DNA from: Patescibacteria group bacterium | Lineage (GTDB): Bacteria; Patescibacteriota; Gracilibacteria; UBA1369; PNNO01 | Length of the DNA stretch: 11,195 nt | Reading direction: 5' to 3' | Assembly: GCA_024275695.1 (NCBI GenBank) | Contig: JAJRYP010000086.1 | Coordinates: 1-11,195, forward strand | Shown: one piece after another, positions 6,940 through 11,195 of the stretch | Numbering within the stretch: position 1 is the first letter of the stretch | Layout: every line of letters begins with the position of its first letter | Notes under the pieces: model-generated | Told to the model about the DNA's origin: nothing | Databases searched by the model: none | Seen by the model: only the letters and a program-made list of their open reading frames with translations | Made by a program: the position numbers and the translations under genes

Positions 6940-8603
6940 TCCGCCCGAACTTCGCGGTGAAGATGCGAACGCCGTGTTGGCATGTGAATTAAAGTTGTTC
7001 AATCTGTTTATGAGGTAGTATGTGTTGAAATTATCCATATTACTTCCTTCAAACCAGTCGGGCGGTTTTTTGTATATGTCTTTGAATGCGGATGCCCATT
7101 TTTCACCGAGACCGAGCACCATTGCGTACGGCAGTAATCTCTCAAAGAAGATATTCTTTTCCGACTGGAATTTTATGCGATCTCTTTCCGCGGTTCTTAT
7201 GTATTCTTCAAGCCCTTTAATTTCAAAATATGCCTTCGCTCCTTTTAAAGTTTTGCGCGGCATAAAATTTGAGAAAATTATAAATAGAATTCCCGAAGCC
7301 ATAATTGAAACGGTAAAAGTAACTCCAAGAAACATAATTAGAAGTCCCATTATAAAAAACGGTCCGATTGTTAAGAATAAACCAATCCCAAGATAAATCC
7401 ATCTTATGTTGTCGGGGTTATGGGCGAAAAATCCATCCGAAACAAGATTGTTGTAAATTTTCTTTTTAATCTTCGGAAGACGTTTGTAAAACTTATATTT
7501 AAGATCGGATATTTTAGTTTTTGTGGCGTTTGCAAATACCGCGTCCAGAATTTCAATTTCGTGACTTTTTATCCCCCGCGCTTCTTTATACGGTTTTAGT
7601 ACTCAAGTTCGTAATCCGTTTCATCAAAAAACAACCACTTTTTGGATTTAATTTCGCGAATTTTTATAAACCCTTTTACGGCATAATCGATAATCACCGT
7701 TGAAATATCGTGGACATCAACTTTCTCATCGATAATTGTTCCAACTTCCGTCGGAGTGAGATTTTCGGGCGGTTTATAACGCGGAATAACAGTATCCGCC
7801 GTTTTTGGATCGCGTCCCGTAAACCACCATTTAAAAAACAAAAAGAGAAAAACAGCCATGGGAATAAGTAGCGCCCAGTTGTCAAAAATAAACCACATAA
7901 CTTTTTGAAACAATGAAGCTTCTTTAACAATCCCTTTTGGGAAACCCGCGACAATTGTAAATCCTTCGTTTGGCGCGAAAGCAGTGTTCGATTTATACGT
8001 AAATGTTTTTTCATCGCTGACAGTCGCTTTGCATCTTGATTCGTCGGAACCGTAGTATCCCGTAAAACAAGCCGCTTTCATTTCGTCTTTATTGGCATTT
8101 TCAGGAAGATGTACGCGAACCGTGCTTGAAAGAACCGGGACTTGCCAATCCGTAAAAGCGTTCCAATAAAGCTCGTCGTGCTTGTCAAAGTAACTCATTG
8201 CGCGATCAATTTCGTATTCAAGAACGTATGTTGTAACTTCGTTAATCCGGATGTCCGGGTCGCCGATTCTAATATTCACGACATCTGAAAACAATTCTTT
8301 GGAAATCGAGTCCACGGGATGAGGATTTCCGTTTTCATCCCTTACACCGATTAATTTAAATCGTAAATTGAAAGGATTTCCATAAGAATCGGTATAACTT
8401 ATTGGGATTGTTCGATAAATTCCATGATGCGCTTCGTTCGTAAAATCGGCAACAACGGTTTCCGTGATATGAAGTTTTCCCGATTCCAGAATCTCAATAT
8501 CCAGGTCGAAACGATCAATCTTCCATTCCTGAAATCCATACGCAAAGACGGTTGGTGAGAATACTAAAATTGCATATATTAATAAGAGAAGTTTTTTGAC
8601 CAT
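6856..8603 (-). pseudogene. DUF2207 membrane protein gene with a single frameshift
   Basis: This is the full-length DUF2207 protein (PF09972, from memory) of the lemA operon, about 582 aa if repaired. The 5' piece (8603-7596, 335 aa) has a signal peptide (1-21, ending TVFA), the extracellular beta-rich domain with ITETVVADF and RDENGNPHP, a membrane helix at about 236-261, and the family-typical GRDP and YKPPENLTPTEVGTIID. It stops at TAA 7598-7596. Stepping back one base at 7599 gives LKPYKEARGIKSHEIEIL, and the frame then runs uninterrupted through a helix pair (near NIRWIYLGIGLFLT and LLIMFLGVTFTVSIM), LPYAMVLGLGEKW and a glycine-rich tail ending GGGGGGGW, as in this family. A single missing base near GAGTAC/TAAAAC explains the break, and no slippery heptamer is apparent. 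It starts 2 bp after the preceding gene's stop. Function in the family is unknown; an envelope role is inferred. Confidence 0.88.
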
Positions 8604-8605
8604 AC

Positions 8606-9316
8606 TTAATTTTTAATATGAAATTGGAGCCTGTACGTACTAAGTAAGTATTCAATAAAGCTGTAATAGGCTTTTTTTGAAAAATCGATTTTAGTAAAAA
8701 AATTTTTCGGAAATTTTACTTCAAAACCGAATGTTTCGTTTTTTACAATTTCTTTTGTTGTATTAAAGATAATTGTTTTAGAATCGATCAATTCTCCCGT
8801 ACATCCTTCTCCCATCGCATCAATATTATCTATCGAGCAGCTTAAAGTAATATCTTCCTTATTAATCTCTTTTGGCAAATGGATACTAATAGTCGAAGCT
8901 TCAATAACTGTCGGCCATTCTTTTACAGGATCCCATTTAAAAGTTGCATCTTCGATGTACTGATCAAATTTAAATGTTAAAATATAGGTTATTAATCCCG
9001 TAATCCATTTGTCTGCATCTCCAATTGTGATTTGAACTTTATTGGTATCAAAACCTTTTTGAAAAATTGGATGAGGATTTCCGTTTTCGTCTTTTATACT
9101 TGTTAGCCGAAACCCTCCGCTATAAGGAATTTCTCTTGTAAGTCCGTGAAATTCGTCATGTGTAAAATCAGCAACGATTGTTTCCGTCACATTAATATTT
9201 CCGGATTCTTGCAATTCTATATTTTGATCAAAACGTTGAATGCTCCATTTGGCGGCGGCAAATGCAGTAGATGGAAAGACAAAAATAACCAAAAATGATA
9301 TAAACAATTTTTTCAT
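8606..9316 (-). CDS. Short DUF2207-like secreted protein (N-terminal domain only)
   Basis: The 236-aa product begins with a signal peptide (MKKLFISFLVIFVFPSTAFA, residues 1-20). It then aligns along its length with the extracellular domain of the downstream DUF2207 protein. Shared segments include W.I.RFD..IE..ESG, ITETIVADF/VTETVVADF-type sequence, and the identical DENGNPHP. It lacks the membrane helices, GRDP motif, cytosolic domain and Gly-rich tail of the family, ending instead in SFIEYLLSTYRLQFHIKN where the paralogue enters its first membrane helix. It looks like a tandem duplicate that was truncated or evolved into a stand-alone exported domain. The gap to lemA is 15 bp and to the downstream gene 2 bp, so all three form one operon. 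No SD precedes the ATG. Start and family are well supported; function is unknown. Confidence 0.88.
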   Translation of the reverse strand: MKKLFISFLVIFVFPSTAFAAAKWSIQRFDQNIELQESGNINVTETIVADFTHDEFHGLTREIPYSGGFRLTSIKDENGNPHPIFQKGFDTNKVQITIGDADKWITGLITYILTFKFDQYIEDATFKWDPVKEWPTVIEASTISIHLPKEINKEDITLSCSIDNIDAMGEGCTGELIDSKTIIFNTTKEIVKNETFGFEVKFPKNFFTKIDFSKKAYYSFIEYLLSTYRLQFHIKN

Positions 9317-9331
9317 CGCGTCGTGGTAATT

Positions 9332-9985
9332 TTAATTGCCTTCTTTTTTACTTTCGGGCGGATTATTTTCCGTGGATTTTTCAGCGGACTCGGGCGTTTC
9401 AGAGGTATCCGCGGGCGCTTCACTCTCTTCTTCGGAAAAGCTGACTTTTACGTTTTTTCGCTCTTCGTCTTCAATTTCAAAGAATTCACGATTCTTGAAT
9501 CCGAGCATTCCCGCAATAACATTGTTTGGGAAAACTTGTAGCTTTGTATTAAAGTCGCGAACAGTACCGTTGTAATATCTTCGTGACATCTGAATATGTT
9601 CTTCAATTTCTCTTAAAGTCGCCTGCAAATCCATAAAATTTTGATTTGCTTTTAATTCTGGATAATTTTCCGCAACGGCAAATAACGATTTCAAAGTTGA
9701 AGTTAACATGTTTTCCGCTTTAGCTTTTTCTTCCGGAGTGTTTGCCTGCATTGCCATGTTTCTTGCTTGAGTAACTTTTTCGAATGTCGAAGATTCATGC
9801 TTCGCATATCCCTTAACGGTTTCGACCATATTTGGGATAAGGTCGTATCTTCGTTTAAGTTGAGTGTCGATGTCGGCCCATCCTTCGTCAACTTTATTTT
9901 TAAGAACGATGAGTGAGTTGTAGACTGTTATGGCGAAAAGAGCGATAATCGCTACAACAGCCAGGATTACGTATAAAGCGGTCAT
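9332..9985 (-). CDS. lemA: LemA family protein
   Basis: LemA-family proteins (PF04011, from memory) are N-terminally anchored, helical proteins of unclear biochemical role, widespread in bacteria and often encoded next to DUF2207 or TPM-domain membrane proteins, as here. The 217-aa product has a membrane helix at residues 4-22. The family core follows: NKVDEGWADIDTQLKRRYDL (about 30-49), IPNMVETVKGYAKHE, the central AENYPELKANQNFMDLQ, and RRYYNGTVRDFNTKLQVFP with PNNVIAG. From about 183 the C-terminus is a disordered acidic Ser/Glu/Pro tail that is longer than the core needs and may be a lineage-specific addition. It is the first gene of a three-gene operon on the minus strand. The ATG at 9985 has no SD; TACAAT about 28 nt upstream may be its -10. 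Confidence 0.97.
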   Translation of the reverse strand: MTALYVILAVVAIIALFAITVYNSLIVLKNKVDEGWADIDTQLKRRYDLIPNMVETVKGYAKHESSTFEKVTQARNMAMQANTPEEKAKAENMLTSTLKSLFAVAENYPELKANQNFMDLQATLREIEEHIQMSRRYYNGTVRDFNTKLQVFPNNVIAGMLGFKNREFFEIEDEERKNVKVSFSEEESEAPADTSETPESAEKSTENNPPESKKEGN

Positions 9986-10012
9986 AATATCAGGTTAGGA
10001 TTAACTGGGCTT

Positions 10013-10041
10013 ATTGTACGCAAAAAGAAATTTTTTTTCCA
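10013..10041 (-). promoter_or_regulatory. Possible lemA operon promoter
   Basis: On the minus strand, TACAAT (10018-10013, 5/6 to the -10 consensus) lies about 28 nt before the lemA ATG. TGGAAA (10041-10036, 4/6) is 17 bp further upstream. The -35 falls in an inverted repeat, TTTTTCC (10034-10040) and GGAAAAA (10042-10048), which could be an operator or just AT-rich symmetry. The -10 is reasonable; the -35 is weak. Confidence 0.4.
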
Positions 10042-10148
10042 GGAAAAAGGCCTCCTTGAGCAATGTTTCTGACAGGTTTAACGATCCCGGAATTTTAAGT
10101 AAAAGTAATTAATTAAGACGATTTTTCGGGTTTTTTGGTATATATTCG

Positions 10149-10385
10149 TTAGAATTTGTAAAGATAAATTGCCAAAGAGGAGTGGAAAATCACCGAGGTA
10201 AATAATATCCACCAAAGATAGCAGTGAATGGCGTAGAATTTTTTAAACCATTTGAATTTAAAGAGCCAATTGAAAATTTTTGGTCCCGCCATACATCGGC
10301 AGCTGAAAAAAATCAAAACGACTAATACGATGTTGGTAATGCCGGCATAATAAATCATTTTTGGAGAAATAATAAATTCAAGCAT
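10149..10385 (-). CDS. Small two-helix membrane protein with H-X13-H motif (78 aa)
   Basis: I do not recognise a named family. The ATG at 10385 is chosen because a TATAAT box lies 31-36 nt upstream. The frame stays open to a TTG at 10448, upstream of that box, and another ATG lies at 10358. Two membrane helices are clear: about residues 11-28 (IYYAGITNIVLVVLIFFS) and 53-76 (IHCYLWWILFTSVIFHSSLA). Between them is a basic aromatic loop, KFKWFKKFY. The second helix carries His54 and His68, 13 residues apart, the spacing of haem ligands in ferric-reductase-like and other b-type membrane cytochromes. Only one such helix is present, so haem binding would need a dimer or partner. Cys29 and Cys31 (CRC) flank the first helix. 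It lies 82 bp downstream of the Cys-rich GDCCVxC gene, so a joint redox or metal role is possible but unproven. Confidence 0.65.
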   Translation of the reverse strand: MLEFIISPKMIYYAGITNIVLVVLIFFSCRCMAGPKIFNWLFKFKWFKKFYAIHCYLWWILFTSVIFHSSLAIYLYKF

Positions 10386-10415
10386 GTGAAAAGGGCAAAT
10401 AAATAAACTGTTGGC

Positions 10416-10444
10416 ATTATAAAACGAATATTTGCGGCATACAA
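10416..10444 (-). promoter_or_regulatory. Possible promoter of the small membrane protein gene
   Basis: On the minus strand a perfect TATAAT (10421-10416) has TTGTAT (10444-10439, 3/6) 17 bp upstream. It predicts a leader of about 24 nt to the ATG at 10385, which is why that start was chosen over the upstream TTG. Confidence 0.45.
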
Positions 10445-10467
10445 CCAATTACGTTTGTCGCGAGCTT

Positions 10468-10668
10468 TTATTTCATCGAGTCCTCTTTTTGTTTAGGTGG
10501 ACATTTCACGCTACCATAGGAACAAAACACACAGCAGTCGCCTTTTTTAGGTTTAACAAGAGTATTACAATTAGGGCAAGTATAGAAAAATCGGCAGGCA
10601 TCCGCGGGCATGGTTTCTTCTTTCTTAAATTCGCAATTTGGACAGATTAATATAGATTTGGTTTCCAT
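10468..10668 (-). CDS. GDCCVxC domain-containing small Cys-rich protein (66 aa)
   Basis: The sequence matches the small family known as GDCCVxC domain-containing (seleno)protein. It has two CPNC knuckles (Cys9/12 and Cys31/34) that suggest a zinc ribbon, the stretch MPADACRFFYTCPNC, and the family signature GDCCVFCSYGSVKCPP (43-58). Nine of 66 residues are cysteine. In some members a cysteine of this family is replaced by selenocysteine; here all positions are ordinary Cys codons and no internal TGA is seen. The molecular function is not established; metal binding or thiol redox is the usual guess from composition. It is flanked by an OmdA-like gene upstream (36 bp gap) and the H-X13-H membrane protein downstream. 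The ATG at 10668 gives the expected family length; no SD is present. Confidence 0.9.
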   Translation of the reverse strand: METKSILICPNCEFKKEETMPADACRFFYTCPNCNTLVKPKKGDCCVFCSYGSVKCPPKQKEDSMK

Positions 10669-10704
10669 GAGAGATGTATTAATACTATATGATGTATTCT
10701 ATAT

Positions 10705-10923
10705 TCATATATCCGACCTTCTTTTAGGATTATATTTCATTTTCATATACAAGTTTCCGCTTTTTAATTCTTCGATCATTTGGTTAAGACGCTTTTGCTT
10801 TGTATCATCACGTTTTGCACGAGTAATCCAGCCAATATAATCATTTTGTTGGTATGGCGGTCTGGAAAAATATGCGTCCATAAGTTTATTATCCTTCAAA
10901 GATTGGCGGACAAAATCCGGCAT
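10705..10923 (-). CDS. OmdA/YdeI-like small protein (72 aa from first ATG)
   Basis: The product resembles the small stand-alone form of the YdeI/OmpD-associated (OmdA, PF13376 from memory) family: MPDFVRQSLKDNKLMDAYF, RPPYQQNDYIGWITRAKR, then KRLNQMIEELKSG and YMKMK. Members have been linked to bacteriocin or peptide resistance in a few organisms, but for this short form the role is unknown. The reading frame continues upstream of the ATG as KKQSHLKRPRYQ, which to my memory resembles the family N-terminus. Yet between that segment and the TAA at 10974-10972 there is no ATG, GTG or TTG, only an ATT at 10971-10969. Either the gene truly begins at MPDF, uses a rare ATT start, or has lost its start codon. 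It ends at TGA 10707-10705. Confidence 0.8.
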   Translation of the reverse strand: MPDFVRQSLKDNKLMDAYFSRPPYQQNDYIGWITRAKRDDTKQKRLNQMIEELKSGNLYMKMKYNPKRRSDI

Positions 10924-11028
10924 TTGATATCGTGGTCTTTTAAGATGTGATTGCTTTTTAACAGTACGAATTTAAACTTTGCGTTAAGTGTCTAAAAATT
11001 AGTTACATATAACATTTCTACATAATCG

Positions 11029-11088
11029 AAGTTGCCAACGAAACAAGTGTAGTAGAATTCTACACCACACTTGTCGAGGAGGCAATTT
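11029..11088 (+). repeat. Long nested hairpin, candidate structured RNA or palindromic element
   Basis: Three nested stems are visible. The outer stem pairs AAGTTGCC (11029-11036) with GGCAATTT (11081-11088), with one G-T pair. The middle stem pairs ACAAGTGT (11043-11050) with ACACTTGT (11067-11074), perfectly. The apical stem is GTAG-AATT-CTAC (11052-11063), which is also a 12-bp DNA palindrome. The outer and middle stems are separated by a symmetric 6x6 loop, AACGAA facing CGAGGA. As RNA this loop could form a C-G pair followed by tandem sheared G-A pairs. It lies upstream of the minus-strand OmdA-like gene and reads equally well as inverted repeat DNA, so strand is uncertain. Confidence 0.6.
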
Positions 11089-11100
11089 GGGCGAGTATTT

Positions 11101-11128
11101 GGTGTTAGCCAAGCGCGGGACACCTTTT
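11101..11128 (+). terminator. Terminator-like hairpin with T tract
   Basis: GGTGT (11101-11105) pairs with ACACC (11120-11124), with a possible inner CC/GG pairing, and is followed directly by TTTT (11125-11128) and ATTAAC. The T tract follows only on the plus strand. No plus-strand gene is seen before it, so it may end a small RNA that includes the hairpin at 11029-11088. Confidence 0.4.
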
Positions 11129-11195
11129 ATTAACTAAAAAACGGATGTAGCTAGTTAGCTGATGTAATTAAATTTTTTAAACTAACCCAACCCCA

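Larger units (their letters stand above)
10972..11195. other. Gene-free right end of the window
   Basis: No convincing coding region, tRNA or rRNA is seen. The stretch holds the nested hairpin at 11029-11088, the terminator-like hairpin at 11101-11128, a weak plus-strand -10 (CATAAT, 11021-11026) without a good -35, and a short inverted repeat AGCTA-GT-TAGCT near 11149-11160. The composition becomes very AT-rich towards 11180. Confidence 0.6.

Noticed and set aside
6800..7018. Proline-rich open frame on the plus strand with a long run of Pro
   Set aside because: It is the antisense reading of the Gly-rich tail of DUF2207, in a different frame from the GGDEF gene, and has no promoter or similarity.
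7022..7396. Plus-strand open frame of 124 aa
   Set aside because: It lies antisense to the clearly homologous C-terminal half of DUF2207.
10051..10057. AAGGAGG on the minus strand upstream of lemA
   Set aside because: No start codon lies within normal spacing; lemA starts about 65 nt further on, beyond its own likely promoter.
10432..10840. Plus-strand open frames of 72 and 76 aa opposite the small genes
   Set aside because: They are antisense to the GDCCVxC and OmdA-like genes, whose family similarity is clear.
11030..11110. Integron attC-like site (hairpin with GTTAGCC)
   Set aside because: GTTAGCC does not fit the GTTRRRY core, no matching inverse core is at the right place, and no cassette or integrase is visible.
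11108..11130. T-box-like sequence on the minus strand (AAAGGTGTCCCGCGC)
   Set aside because: It lacks the UGGN tRNA-pairing core, no specifier loop or aminoacyl-tRNA synthetase gene follows, and the resemblance is short.
11143..11168. ATG-TAG and ATG-TAA start-stop pairs with a GATGTA repeat
   Set aside because: Two short coincidences in AT-rich sequence, with no SD or other support.
1..11195. CRISPR array, tRNA, rRNA, insertion sequence or prophage genes
   Set aside because: No regularly spaced repeats, tRNA-like cloverleaf, rRNA segment, transposase or integrase was recognised on either strand.

Overview
The window is AT-rich (roughly 40% G+C by eye), densely packed bacterial DNA with short intergenic gaps. 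UvrB, LemA, DUF2207, a putative glycoside hydrolase of the DUF4015 type and several unrecognised small proteins occur together. Almost no gene start has a Shine-Dalgarno (SD) sequence, and several promoters lie only about 13-26 nt from the start codon. This mix suggests an uncultured lineage such as Patescibacteria/CPR. That assignment is an inference from gene content; there is no rRNA or tRNA to test it.

Layout. (1) 2-1231 (+): 3' part of a putative secreted or anchored glycoside hydrolase with a LysM-like segment before the barrel; its start lies outside the window. (2) 1228-1863 (-): single-pass membrane protein of unknown function, overlapping (1) tail-to-tail by 4 bp and divergent from uvrB. 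(3) 1921-3894 (+): complete uvrB with a recognisable promoter. (4) 4044-6939 (+): a 66-aa acidic protein, two larger helical proteins of unknown function, and a GGDEF (diguanylate-cyclase-type) gene whose signature motif is cut by an in-frame TAA. The first two genes of this block have strikingly similar promoters. (5) 9985-6856 (-): a lemA operon with lemA, a short secreted DUF2207-like protein, and a full DUF2207 gene broken by a one-base frameshift. The Gly-rich tail of the last gene overlaps the 3' end of the GGDEF gene antisense. (6) 10923-10149 (-): three small genes, namely an OmdA/YdeI-like protein, a Cys-rich GDCCVxC protein, and a two-helix membrane protein with an H-X13-H helix. (7) 10972-11195: no convincing gene, but a long nested hairpin and a terminator-like hairpin that may belong to a small RNA.

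The two broken genes sit next to each other, each damaged by a single base (6520 and about 7599). Either this is local gene decay or the assembly has errors here; read-level data would decide. The most interesting items are the stop codon inside the GGDEF motif, the structured element at 11029-11128, the paired promoters of the unknown module at 4044-5031, and the GDCCVxC/H-X13-H gene pair.
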